This document shows, piece by piece, positions 14,462-45,912 of a stretch of DNA of 64,000 nt. The first letter of the stretch is position 1. The number at the start of each line of letters is the position of its first letter. Source of the stretch: Glandiceps talaboti (Eukaryota; Hemichordata; Enteropneusta; Spengelidae); NCBI RefSeq assembly GCF_964340395.1, contig NC_135559.1:4628501-4692500 (forward strand), in the 5' to 3' direction. Position numbers and translations under genes: made by a program. The notes under the pieces were generated by a model. The model searched no databases. It was given only the letters and a program-made list of their open reading frames with translations, and was not told where the DNA came from.

Positions 14462-15297
14462 AGACAAGCTGATTCTGTGTATGAAAAACGACTTTAAAAA
14501 AATGTTAGGACGTGAATCTAAAGGGTTTGAAAGTGTTGCACTGAACAAGCATACATTACATATTATATATACTTATACAGAATTAAGTCTTGAGTAGTAG
14601 TTGTGTGGATGCCTCAAAACAGCGATTTGGATTATTCACAAAACAGGAACTGTATTTCCCAGTAGTTTTCTTTTATCCAAATAATATTTCAGGACTATCA
14701 GTAAGATTTTTTTCTATAGTCTTTTACATGGACGAAAGCATCAATAGTCTTAAACTGTTTAACTAACAACTAAAAAAAAGGACATTTTGCTAGAATGCCG
14801 GAATGACTATTTTCGAAGCTTTAAAACGCTAGACACGGTAGATGTTGCAATGTATACCCGTAGTATCGTTTGGGAAGAGAAAGAAAATTGCATTGATTAA
14901 AACTGATACTGCCTACATCGAAGAATGACAATCTTTAACTACAGGTATAATATATGAATTTAGTCAATGCATACATGTAACAAGACTGATTCCACTTACT
15001 TTGTTATTACGACAGCCTTTGTCTCTCTCTGTGTCGCCTTGCTCGGATAGTGTGAGCGTATGCTTTTTCACTCAATAAAACTTGCCACTATATACAACGT
15101 GGGGAATATGAGAATGGGATCAAACGGTGATATCCACTGATCTTAAATAGAGCCCGGGGCAAACAAAAGTATTTGTATTAATATTGAAATAGAAATATCG
15201 GGGTTACAGATAAGAAGCCAATGACACATTCTCCACAAATATGTTTTGCATTACTTCAATATTGACAAGAACTAGTACTTTAGCAAAGGTAGCTTAC

Positions 15298-15401
15298 CTG
15301 GGTGATATCGTCACCACAGCTGTTTCCGGCCACACGACTCGCCCGACAATCCGACTCGAGATGGTACCACGTGGAAGCTGCCACTGTATTCGACGTTTCA
15401 C
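15298..15401 (-). other. Candidate exon, possibly 5' UTR of the peptide gene
   Basis: A 104-base segment is bounded on the minus strand by TTTTGCAG and CAG|GTAAGC and is richer in GC and CpG than its surroundings. One frame is fully open (WYHLESDCRASRVAGNSCGDD). If it joins the exon at 12,607, it cannot extend the protein, because TGA precedes the ATG, so it would be untranslated. It might also belong to another gene. Confidence 0.35.
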
Positions 15402-16837
15402 CTGCAAAATCCGTATCTAAGACAGTCTGAAGACACTCGAGCTTAATTTATTGAGCTATTAATTACTGGATAGAAACGTTCTCATGAGACCAGTGTTAGT
15501 ACTATCAATATTTGCACCTAAAGAGGGATATTTTAGAAATTTGCATATTATTTTCAGTCTTTACATGATGTGTGCGGAATGAATCAATCTTACATAATGT
15601 CAAGGTTACCATGCCAACGCACATACCCGCATCAGTCATCTAGCAGTTTTAAAGTAGATGTTTGATTTGAAAAACGCCTTCTTCTGTTTATTCTTGAAGT
15701 TCTTCAAAATACAACTAAACGCTTTTGTTACATTTAAGCCAATAAAAGCACGTAGCAAAAACTTTTTTTTTAAAGTCTCCGTTTGCCGAATGATCAGATA
15801 ATATGAGCAAAAACAGTAACAAGATCATAAAATTTGGTGTTTAGTCCCATATGAGCCAAAAAACATTTGTTCATTTTTACTTACTTCGCATTGAACGAAA
15901 CCCCCGTGTCTGCGACTAATTTGCATAACTAATTTGCATAAGTAAACGTACAATAATCCTAATAGTTACAAATCGTGGGATGTCTACGAGACGGGATTGG
16001 AGTCATTTGTCCATAGCACCAAACCGTTCCCGTCTCAGCTTACGCCTGTACTCATTAATAAATTCTATGAGAACTTTAGAACGTATATTTTTCTCACTAA
16101 TGCCTTGCACAATGTGGCAACAAGGGTTACGTCATTATACTTTACCAAAAGGCAGCGTAAAGTTATATGCTTGTAACGCCCACCATCAAAGTTAGCGGCG
16201 CCGTCAACTGTTTTCAGGAACATTTTTTTCCAGCAATTGACGCCATGCCATTGTATTAAGCTCCACTGCGTCTACAGGTGCACTATTGTAACAAAGTTTT
16301 ATTAAAATTACAAAGTTACCTCTGTGGTAGGAACATTTTTGAAATGCAGATACAAAAGCCTTAACCAAAATCAAATTGATGATATATGCGTAACAACCAC
16401 GTAGCCAGGTCTTATATATTATTAAATTACAATCATGTAAAACAAACCCAATCCGTCAATATAATAAAGGGCTGGTGCATATAAACGCGTTTGTAATTAG
16501 AGTACTATTTACACGTAATGATAGATTCGACCACTACACGGCAACACATGAGCAAAGAAAGCTTAAGGCTCAAAGCAAGGACGATCCCTTGGACAAAATT
16601 AATACTGCCGAATCCTCATATGTTTCCGCTGAGAGTCTAGTCAAGTTATCCACGTCACGTGGGACTAACTTTGACGCAGCAAAGATTATAACGCATATTG
16701 TATTCTGTTAGGAAGTTATTGATAATTTAGAATTGTATATTCCTAATTCTTAAAGAACCTGGGTTATGTTTTGAAAATAAAATATACATGATTTCATTAG
16801 TTTATATATTTTTTATCCATTATTCATTCATTCATGT

Positions 16838-17060
16838 GTATGTATGTATGTATGTATGTATGTATGTATGTATGTATGTATGTATGTATGTATGTATGTA
16901 TGTATGTATGTATGTATGTATGTATGTATGTATGCATGCATGCATGTATGTATGTATATGTGTGTGGGGGGGGGGGTAAGTAGGTAGGTACTAGGTAGAT
17001 GGATGGATGGATGGGTGGGTGGGTGGATGGATGGCTAGATGGTGGGTGGATGAGTAAGTA
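16838..17060. repeat. (TATG)n array grading into GGATGG and GGTA units
   Basis: About 120 bp of TATG repeats with TGCA variants is followed by poly-G and degenerate GGTA/GGATGG/GGGTGG units. Confidence 0.95.
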
Positions 17061-17469
17061 GGTAGTTTTGCTAAACGTTATCCCGTTCCTGTTTGGCCGG
17101 AAAACATCTGTTGTGATAGGTAGGACTGTATTAAATGAATCGTTGTCAATAGTATTCTATTCACTTGGTACATGTAATCATAACTCTATTGTAAGCGGTA
17201 CAACACATGGACGAACTATGCCGTCACATACACATGTTATAACACAGGAAAATGGCACACAGTTGCAGGAACAATAGATAGTCGAAGGACTTTCCAGAAT
17301 GTCTTTGTTAACATTTGGATACATAAGAAACACGTGTGCATGTATTAATAAGTATTACTCAAAAGTACTTGACTTATAACTATTATGAACATAACATTGT
17401 TTGAACAGTAACGTCAATGTTACATTTCAGGTTACAAATTAAAATATTATTTGTTTATCTATTCATTTC

Positions 17470-17515
17470 TTTATCGCATCTTTATCGCATCTTTATCGCA
17501 TCTTTATCGCATCTG
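17470..17515. repeat. 11-bp tandem repeat ATCTTTATCGC, about 4 copies
   Basis: Four nearly identical units of TTTATCGCATC lie in tandem. Confidence 0.9.
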
Positions 17516-18957
17516 CTTGGATCAGGTGTGTATTAAGAGTGCTGGACATAGTACAGAACTTGACTGAGACGGAACTGAAATGAAAGTTGAAGACAAATAT
17601 CCCCGTTGGCGAAGAACTGATACATACCATCCACGTAATATAGCTGTGACATTCAATACTAAACTACACTATAGAGCCTTTGGGATTAGAACATTCATTT
17701 TCAAAAACATCACATAACTGAAAGAATATAATCTGATTAGTTTCATAAGTCTCGAAGCAGTCGTTTGATTCTTATAGTTATGACGTAGACACAGAATACC
17801 ATGCATTTTGATTTGACTACAAAACATACGGGTTTTTTTGCGATGAGAGGTACGATAAAATTAAGTATTAAAACCAGACAGTGACCAGTGTTCTGATTTT
17901 TTAGTAGATTTGGGAAAAAAATTATATTTCATGTCTTCGATATTTGATAAATGGTTATTTCAACCTAAATGGACGAATTTTTGTAACCTAACCTTTATTA
18001 CTATTTAAGATGATAGGAATACTTATTAGATGTAATAGTCGCTTCATTTTTGACAATGTACTAAATTGCCCTCTTTGATATTGTACTAGAAATAGAATTC
18101 GTGTCATGTGTAGGGCTTGGGAACAAAGTGATGTGAAGATGTAGGAGCTCCTTGTCCTTCGAACAGATAGCTCACAGATACGTGAAGCGCATGCGTTAAG
18201 TACAGACGACTATAACCCCTTCCACTCCGGTTCCAATTATTCATATCATTCTATAACACAACTATACACATCAGAATTTCCTTCAACCCCCCACCCCACC
18301 CCGTTAAACTCAAGATAAACATATACCTTTAAATTTAGATTAAATTTCCATGGTGATGCTAAGTATGCATTGTATAAAGAGATACCTTATACCAAAATCG
18401 ACCTTGCCCTTCAATTTTTTTTATGGATGTGTAATGTAACAACCAAAGAAATGTTGTTAACCCATAGGCTAGCAGAAAACTGATTTGACGTGTATTTCCA
18501 AGATGAATTAACGCCCAGATGACGAACATAGTGACCATGTGACCATCCATGAATTTCAACAAAGATATAGTAACTTGCATTACAACCACTGATTTTCATA
18601 TTGAAGTGACATATTCAAACTTACGAAATTGAAGATGAATATATAATCATATATTCCCATTTGTCATAACCCGGAATATCATCACACGCATTAGTTTTAT
18701 TTGAAATCCAAGCGATTTTACTGAAGCCAACGATACCAAACATTGATGGCAAAACAGGAAAAGATAACAATGATCAAAAACCTGCTGCCTACACATATAC
18801 ATCTCTACATGTGTTGGCGAAAAACTTGATTGTATTTTGTTCAAGCAAGGACAATAGTAAAGCAAATCTACCAACGTCTTAGCTAAAACGTGGGTGAGAC
18901 TTTGTGTGTTTATATGTGCATACGTGTCTGTGTATGCATGTATGTCTATGTCTGCGT

Positions 18958-18962
18958 GTGTG

Positions 18963-18994
<32 letters not shown>

Positions 18995-19113
18995 TGTATG
19001 TATGTATGTATGTATGTGTGTATGTATGTATGTATGTATGTATGTATGTATGTATGTATAACATGTATGTATGTGTGTATGTGTGTATGTATGTATGTAT
19101 GTATGTATGTATG
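18958..19113. repeat. (TATG)n microsatellite
   Basis: An approximately 155-bp TATG array is interrupted by TGTG and ATAACATG. Confidence 0.96.
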
Positions 19114-20124
19114 TATATGTCTGTATGACACGTTTTTCTTGTTGATTACAATTATTTTATTCACAACCCAATTGACAAACACATAGATACACAATGAATT
19201 AATCATTCTGCTTAAATGCCAATTGGTTACCATGACGAACGGTTGTTATAAATTTCACGATACAGTTTCCAATTATCTCCACTGAAGGCAAAGTACGTGT
19301 GTAATCAGATCCCTAAGCAACTAACGTTCGACTAACTAACCTTGAATTACACGTATTTGTTAGAGTGCAGACCAAAACAGAGTTCAGATACGTCAAGCGG
19401 TCACAGAAAAAAACAATCGGCATAATAGTTTTGATTGAAAGGACTTTGTAAGAAATATCAACACTTTGTGTGCGTTGTGATTGCAGACGAATTGTTACCT
19501 AAGTGCTACGCGGCGACACATTTTGATCTTCAACAGTCGTTGCTTCGTGGCCATGATATTTCGGGTAAGATTTGCATTTGACATTTATAGTCAAAACAAT
19601 AAAATAACGACTGCCATTACACGTATCCGCCATTAGCTAAGACAACAAGGGCTTGCTGATTCATACACTTTTAATGCTGAGAACCCCAACAGATGATCAT
19701 ATTGAAACCACATGGATCGTTATTTTCAGTTGTCTCGCAAATGACGACGTACCCAGTCAAGTGTGCTGCTGCACATGGAAGTAAAAGCTAAAATATATTT
19801 TGTAATAGTCGGAATTAGCTTATGCCAACATAGCCTTAATCTAGTCATTGTGTAGGTCTTAATAAAACAACACTTGGCCTTCCTATCAAAATTTGTCAAA
19901 CGTCTGTACTGTGTTAACAAGGTTTATTAATGAAAGCTACACGGCAATCATTCATCACATTTTTTTTTGTTTAAAGACCATTTGAGCTCTTCAAAGCTAT
20001 GAGGAATGAGATCTTATTTGGTTTATGGATTTATATGATAACAGCTGACAAAGATAAATGGTTAATCCATGCATGCATGTATCAATGAAGTGAAGACTAA
20101 CCATTTGTGAGCGTTGGTGGCACG

Positions 20125-20183
20125 CATGCATGCACGCACGCGCGCGCACACACACACATACACATACACACACACACACATAC
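20125..20183. repeat. CG/CA dinucleotide repeat
   Basis: A CGCACGCGCG run passes into CACACA with CATA interruptions. Alternating purine-pyrimidine sequence such as this can adopt Z-DNA. Confidence 0.9.
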
Positions 20184-20617
20184 ACACGTACATCAAGTCA
20201 CACACGTACACTCATACACACACTTAAGAATGTAGACGGGTACATAGCACATATGTAGCACGTCTTAGATGTGCTACATCCGAGTGGGGCAAATGAAAAA
20301 GGGAAATACGTAAATAAAGTGAAGAATGTTCTTTTGTTTTTTAGATAACGTCAATCAAAAGCACAAACCAGCAAACATGTATGGCAGAGTATTTTCATTT
20401 TGTACATGTGAATGTGTAATTGTTTTGTGATCTTAGCAAACATAAAATGGAATAATGATGACAGTGTTTTGATATCTAAAAATGGACCTACATATGGTTC
20501 ATCTTACCTTTTTTGTCATTTTCTTGTTTTGCAAAACCAGAAAGGTTTTAATGATGGGCGCTAATATCGACTAATTATATATACCCACTCATATCGCATG
20601 CATGCATATGTACGTAA

Positions 20618-20953
20618 GCACGCACGCACGCACGCACACACACACGCACACACACACATACATACATACATACATACATACATACATACATACATACATA
20701 CATACATACATACATACATACATACACATATGCCTACATACCTACCTACCTACCTACCTACACACACACACACACACCCACACATACATACATACATACA
20801 TACATACATACATACATACATACATACAGACATACACACACACACATACACACACATATATACATACACACACATACATACATACATACATACACACACA
20901 CACATACATACATACATACATACATACATACATACATACATACATACATACAT

Positions 20954-21006
<53 letters not shown>

Positions 21007-21018
21007 TACATACATACA

Positions 21019-21050
<32 letters not shown>

Positions 21051-21109
21051 CATACATACATACATACATACATACATACATACATACATACATACATACA
21101 TACATACAT
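20618..21109. repeat. (CATA)n / (CA)n compound array, about 490 bp
   Basis: CGCA units lead into CATA blocks separated by CA and CCTA blocks. Five repeat-only open frames of 115-177 codons on both strands are artefacts. Confidence 0.97.
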
Positions 21110-21844
21110 TATACATAGATTACTAATATAATTGAAGACTAAAAATTGTCCGATGTTGCAATATTCATACAGGAAATAAAAGTAAAGTAGAATAATATGC
21201 AATACTTGTTACGTGGTAGCGTTAGGGTTGCTGCTTACAGGAAACCTTGAACACCTCTCACAACAATGTGATATCAGTTTGAATAATTAATCATTTAGAC
21301 ACGTTCATGAAATCTTAATGCATTTATTACTATTATTCATCAGGGAGGAACACTATTAGTCTGGTGTTGATAGCTGAAACACTCCAAGTTCACTATGTAT
21401 AATGTATTACACAACAACCGAGGTCGTGATGCAGGTATTTACATGTAGTGCGATATTATGCCGAGTTTACTCTGGCCTGTGAGAACGTAGGAATTACTTG
21501 ATAGTTCGTACGTAGTGTTTAGGGATTATCCAGGAACAAGGCGATGTTGTAAAGGTGATTAAGTTATTATTAAACAAGACCTTCGAAAGTCACCGAGATT
21601 ACAAAGGTCACTTGTTGGAAAGTACATTCTTAATTATTTATATGAAATTGTCAAAACTTGTAAGTCATAGTATAAACGAAAGTAAACTGTAAATACCAAT
21701 CAGTGATCTGTTAATTCACAGTGTAATCGTGATCGTAAATACAGTTAAGGATAAGCACTCCTTTGTCACCTAATGCTTTTAGAAATTCTTCTTGTCAATG
21801 TCCCCCTCACCCTCGTCGTTGTTGTCGTTGTCGTTGTCATCATC

Positions 21845-21846
21845 AC

Positions 21847-21881
<35 letters not shown>
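21845..21881. repeat. (GTT)n microsatellite
   Basis: Twelve or so GTT units follow a GTC/GTT-rich lead-in. Confidence 0.95.
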
Positions 21882-21882
<1 letters not shown>

Positions 21883-22685
21883 GTCCATTTACTATCACAG
21901 AAGACTACAACGTCACACATCATTGTCCAAATAAGTGTCATCTATGTTCAGGGAAGACATTTTTCAGGAAACTAACAAGATACATTTTCTAACCGAACCT
22001 CTATGGATACGGAATAAAAACGCAAAGGTAGTCAATAACTTCGTCTCTGCAGTTTCCCGCTATTTTATGCAGACGAAATCAACACCTGGGTTATAGATTT
22101 GAAACACAAGCAGTTACTGAATGTGAAATACAAATAACCGTCTTTTCGATTGACATATATTACGTAAGCCTTGAAGTACACGCGTGAGAGAATCACGTCA
22201 TGTGGACCATACACCTACATAGTACATGTACCTCGATTTCACAGGTGAAATACGTCATGTCTCTTTGGATAGACGAACAAGAGATTATACACCTAAAAAG
22301 GTAAATAATCCTAAATGTCAGCCCAATATTTCTCATTTTTTTGTTAATCTTGTCAGTTATTATAGCAGGACTGACCCGGTAACGTTATGTGGTTAATATT
22401 TGATAACTAAAAACCTTTACACCTTCAATTGCCTTTCTTCTCCAGGAGTCATGACGACACAGGTGTTTGTGCCATATATACGAACTTTTAATCTTCTGTT
22501 TTTTTCAAGACATGTAGGTTACATTACTGGGATCTGCAAAGATACACTCTTTGTCATAAAAAGCTTAGCATTTGGGTGTTTGAGGCACCCACAATCCTTG
22601 TTTGAGACACACACAATCCTGGTCATAAGAGCTTAGCATTTGCCGTTTTGTGCAACAATTTACTCTAAACAAAGTCGTTTACATA

Positions 22686-22755
22686 CACCACACACACACA
22701 CACACACACCGGGCGATCCCTATAGCACTACTACTACTACTACTACTACTACTAC
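22686..22755. repeat. (CA)n and (CTA)n microsatellites
   Basis: A CA run at 22,686-22,709 and a CTA run at about 22,720-22,755 are separated by unique sequence. Confidence 0.92.
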
Positions 22756-22843
22756 ACTACAGTTGTGCTGAAGAACGATAATCGATGTGAATTAAAACAT
22801 TAACCCCCAAAAACATAGTTATAAACCCAGCTTTGTGAGAAAG

Positions 22844-22913
22844 AAATAGCCTATTTCTGAACTATATCCTTTTCAGTGCACTGAAAAGGATATAGTTCAG
22901 AAATAGGCTATTT
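22844..22913. repeat. Perfect 70-bp spacerless palindrome
   Basis: The two 35-base arms match at every position around the centre GTGCAC (22,876-22,881). The left arm begins AAATAGCCTATTTCTG and the right arm ends CAGAAATAGGCTATTT. The match stops at both ends (22,843 G against 22,914 A). It is far too long and exact to be chance. It could be a snapback mobile element or a recent inverted duplication, or an assembly artefact. Confidence 0.97.
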
Positions 22914-24474
22914 AGACATTTAGTTAAATTGTGATTCCAACTATTGTGGGTTTTTATCATCAACAAATAACCGTCCTTAGAATTCCTTCTCGGATATGAC
23001 GTCAGGTATCCAGGATACACAATTATGTGTGCATGACCTTTGGGTCATGTAATTCTACTTTAGATATCTGTATGTACATTTGCTTGTATTTACATGTACT
23101 TGCTCAGTTTGATTGCAATGATTGACCTGAACAGATTTATAGCTCTCATACAGCGATCAGTAATTGGTGCAGATCATCCACGTTATATGGACTAATTTCC
23201 CATAGTGACATACATTTTCATAAATTTGCATGCATCGGGTACAACTATTTTTGAATTGCCATAGGGCACGAATATTAGTGCTAGCACAGTCCCTATATAC
23301 CATGTTAAGTAATCTGATGTAGATCTGAGTTTGGTCGCATATACATTGAATGCTGGAGATCGACGGAACGATATTTATTTAATGCATTAGTAAAAGCACA
23401 TTGCCTAGCTATAAAAACGGACACTTTAAGTGTTTAACCCGAAGACTAAAAAAAACAATAAAGACTAATAACCTAAAACTTAGTTTGATGTTGTAGCCGA
23501 TTCAAAGACCATGCAAAGGGGAAAATCAATGGTGCAAAGTGCCAGCATAGACTTGTAGAAGCAAGTAGTTCAACTACGTAAAGATCTAAAGCTGTTCAAA
23601 TGTCATCTCGACGACACTGGTTTCAACATTTGGTGGTGAGTAACAGCTATCACTAACCAGTCGTCCTTATGGGCAGGAGTAACCTATGTCTTTCATTAAC
23701 CTCTCTACATTGTGATTGCAGAGATGTCAAAATAGAATCAAGTTCCTTTCGGTGATATTTTCATCACAGTCAGAGTTGTAATGCCTGAAGGAAGCTATTG
23801 GCAACACATTGTCCGTTTATTTATGTATTCCTTTATTACATGCTGAACTCTCTTATGTCCTTCAATGAAATTCATAACATTGTTCATAAAAGGAGTGTAA
23901 GGTCATATCCTGTACAAAATACCACCACAAACTAGATTGTAACATTTCAGCATATAAATTTATTTTCCAAACAGAGAATATAGCAACTTGTCATACCTCT
24001 GTACATATATATACAAAACAATAAACTTGTTGCATGGGCAGAATAAATATCCTTGAAGGTGAAGTGAAATTATTTGACATTGAGAGTCAGTACATGGTCC
24101 TTCTACACAGCATTTGGCAATGTAGACGTCACCCGACTGTCACTCATCTTAAAGGTACATCACCTCATAACTTTCATAGAGGAACAGACACAAGAAAAAT
24201 AATGTGTTAGATTGAAAAGATAACTTAATAATAACATAGTTTGAGCTTTGACACTGGATGTCAGAGCTTTTCCTTAAGACGCGAGGTAAATAAATAGTTA
24301 GATTTCCATTTCCGTTCCATTCTGTATTCATTATTCATCCACCCACATAATTTGTCGGAACTTTTTTTGTCTCGGTCAAGGTCTAGTAGGATTGCCGGTA
24401 AACTGTTATTATTATGTTGACGCGAAATTAAATCTTATGTTTTATACATTATATAGACAGACACAGACACATAC

Positions 24475-24475
<1 letters not shown>

Positions 24476-24549
<74 letters not shown>

Positions 24550-24550
24550 G
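24476..24550. repeat. (CAGA)n microsatellite
   Basis: About 18 CAGA units lie immediately upstream of dispersed repeat family C. The second family C copy is also preceded by a short CAGA/CGGA run. Confidence 0.96.
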
Positions 24551-24584
24551 TGACTTTGGGTTATCAAGAAAGTAATACCGTATT

Positions 24585-24760
24585 TCTGGATAACATAAAC
24601 CGTACAACACATGTTAATTATTACAGATTAACTTGCGAGACTTTAACAATTTTAAAGCACCAAAAACCTCTTTCCTTATAACTTAGTAATTTATTACTAA
24701 ATGCAAATACATAGGTTTTACAGAGGATTGAACTTTCTGATGCAATCGAGGTACGTATTC
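24585..24760 (+). repeat. Dispersed repeat family C, copy 1
   Basis: It shares ACATAAACCGTACAACAC, AAATGCAAATACAT and GTTTTACAGAG.ATTGAACTTT, in the same order, with 42,640-42,840 in intron 3 of the minus-strand ABCC gene. The class is unknown. Confidence 0.6.
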
Positions 24761-24829
24761 CCGGGTACATTAGCTATACCACTCACTACCAGTAACAAAG
24801 ACAAAGTCATCGTGCTATCCCTCGTCGTC

Positions 24830-24881
24830 GTCGTCGTCAAGTCAAGTCAAGTCAAGTCAAGTCAAGTCAAGTCAAGTCAAG
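24830..24881. repeat. (GTC)n then (GTCAA)n microsatellite
   Basis: Four GTC units pass into about nine GTCAA units. Confidence 0.95.
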
Positions 24882-25510
24882 CGACGCACTCGATGGCTTG
24901 ACAGAATCAGTCCTAAATTATTGCAATATCAATGTATTGGTAAAGAAAAACACTGACTTTTCCTTCCCCTTCAAGAACTACTTGTCACATTTGAAACGAC
25001 TTTTGTAAGAAAGAGCCCGCTCTAATGGTTGCAACATGGATAGAATTTTAATTATTAAAGAGCTCACTTGTAACAGCCTTTTGGTCTTGCTTCATTGTCA
25101 AGCTCAACTATTTCCTTCATATCAAGATCTGGTTTCAACAATATTTGAAGTGATTCTATTCATTTATCAAAATTGGCATACATAAGGGGGTTTGTTCCGC
25201 ATTGGCTCCATAGCACGTACGGTTGTGTTATTTCAGATTTCGTCAAATCCGTACATCTTGAACAAAGTAACCTGATATGTTGTTTGCTAGTAACGCACCA
25301 TCTCAAATATCAAGGTCATGTGCATTTTTAATAGCCTTCAAATGTCAAAAACCCAATATATATTATTGATTTGATCATACGTGGTAACCATGACCGACAG
25401 CAGGATTATACCTCGATCAATTTGTGTCTAAATGGTATGATCTATATATCCCGATAAGGGATAAGTACTACTAAATATGTAAGAAGCAAATATCGACTGT
25501 AAATGTTGAT

Positions 25511-25516
25511 TTTATT
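25511..25516 (-). terminator. Candidate poly(A) signal of the minus-strand ABCC gene
   Basis: TTTATT on the plus strand reads AATAAA on the minus strand, about 375 bases after the TAG stop at 25,889-25,891. It is the first clear hexamer I noticed downstream. Confidence 0.4.
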
Positions 25517-25888
25517 GCTTTGTTAAATCCAAAACATATCGTGAATTTTAAATTATCCCCTTCGCAATCAAACGAAATTTTTGCAAACTTGAAAACGTAC
25601 AATTGTAAATGTTTTGATTATATTGTAACTTAGTAAATCATAAACAAATTGTGCATTTTAAATGCGCCCTCTCACAAACAAACGAACATTTTTTGGCAGA
25701 AATAAAAACCCTTTTCACAAAACTTAACGTAACAGGAATTATTACAAAACAATATTCTACAGTCACTGAAAAGTATAACTCATTTTTGTCTTTTCAAAGA
25801 TAACAATATTGAGCTGCTGAATGAAGTGATGTCAAAATCGTAATGTTGCTTGAATTGCTTTCTGATTAAGAGGGTAGAGTTAACGTGG

Positions 25889-45364
<19,476 letters not shown>

Positions 45365-45837
45365 AGCTACAGCTAAAGAATATCAAACAGACGAAAAACA
45401 TGAATTTTGAACAGATTCTGGAAGCCAGGCATGACATCGAGCGGAAGCGGATGGCACTTGAAAATTGATGACGTAACAACTCTGGTATTCGATTTCACGA
45501 ATTGAGAATTTACTATCAATGTGGTTTTACTTTCACGACTTCCACAATGTACAAAGGTCAGTCCCTTCTAGCAGGGTGGATTATATGTCATTATAGTATG
45601 TACTATCAGTTCAAGTTTGTTAAATTCCAACGGCTGTCGAACATACATCAATTTGTCCAAAATATCATTGCTATTTTATAATACATATTAAGTTTCTTGT
45701 ATATCAAGCGTTAAAGTAATTATAATCTAATAAATATTCGGATAGTTTCTGAACGCATTTTACAGGATACTGTCTTCATGGTTCATCCACTTTGTAACGT
45801 ATAAATGTTGACTTATTAAAGTCGTTGGCACTATTTT

Positions 45838-45912
45838 GCATCGTCGTAAACCATAGCCTATTTTACGGCACAACTCCAAGACGCACCAAGTTATTTAGCA
45901 GGGTCGCGGAAA
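45838..45912 (+). repeat. Dispersed repeat family F, copy 2
   Basis: ATCGTCGTAAACCATAGCCTA, TTTTACGGCACAACTCCAAG and GGGTCGCGG align with 41,127-41,215. Both copies are in the same orientation. Confidence 0.5.

Larger units (their letters stand above)
12608..15297. other. Non-coding stretch upstream of the peptide gene
   Basis: It is probably the 5' UTR intron of the minus-strand peptide gene if the 15.3-kb exon belongs to it. It holds the 36-bp minisatellite, a GT array and a family A transposon copy. No coding exon was found. Confidence 0.4.
15402..25510. other. About 10 kb without a supported gene
   Basis: No exon with acceptable splice sites and coding character was found. The stretch holds five TATG/CATA or CA arrays, trinucleotide runs, the perfect palindrome at 22,844-22,913, one copy of repeat family C and a GTCAA array. 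Minus-strand open frames at 18,359-18,599 overlap each other in two frames and look fortuitous. Confidence 0.5.

Noticed and set aside
18359-18599. Two overlapping minus-strand frames of 76 and 62 codons
   Set aside because: Two frames are open over the same bases, neither with splice support or a recognisable product.
20238-20284. Small hairpin GTAGCACGTCT / AGATGTGCTAC
   Set aside because: About ten paired bases with a mismatch are not exceptional in this sequence, and no context supports a role.
20598-21202. Five overlapping open frames of 115-177 codons
   Set aside because: They coincide with a CATA/CA array and consist only of its repeated codons.
22844-22913. Reading the palindrome as a transcription terminator or miRNA hairpin
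   Set aside because: There is no loop, no neighbouring gene end and no U-tract. A spacerless 35-bp perfect arm is unlike either.
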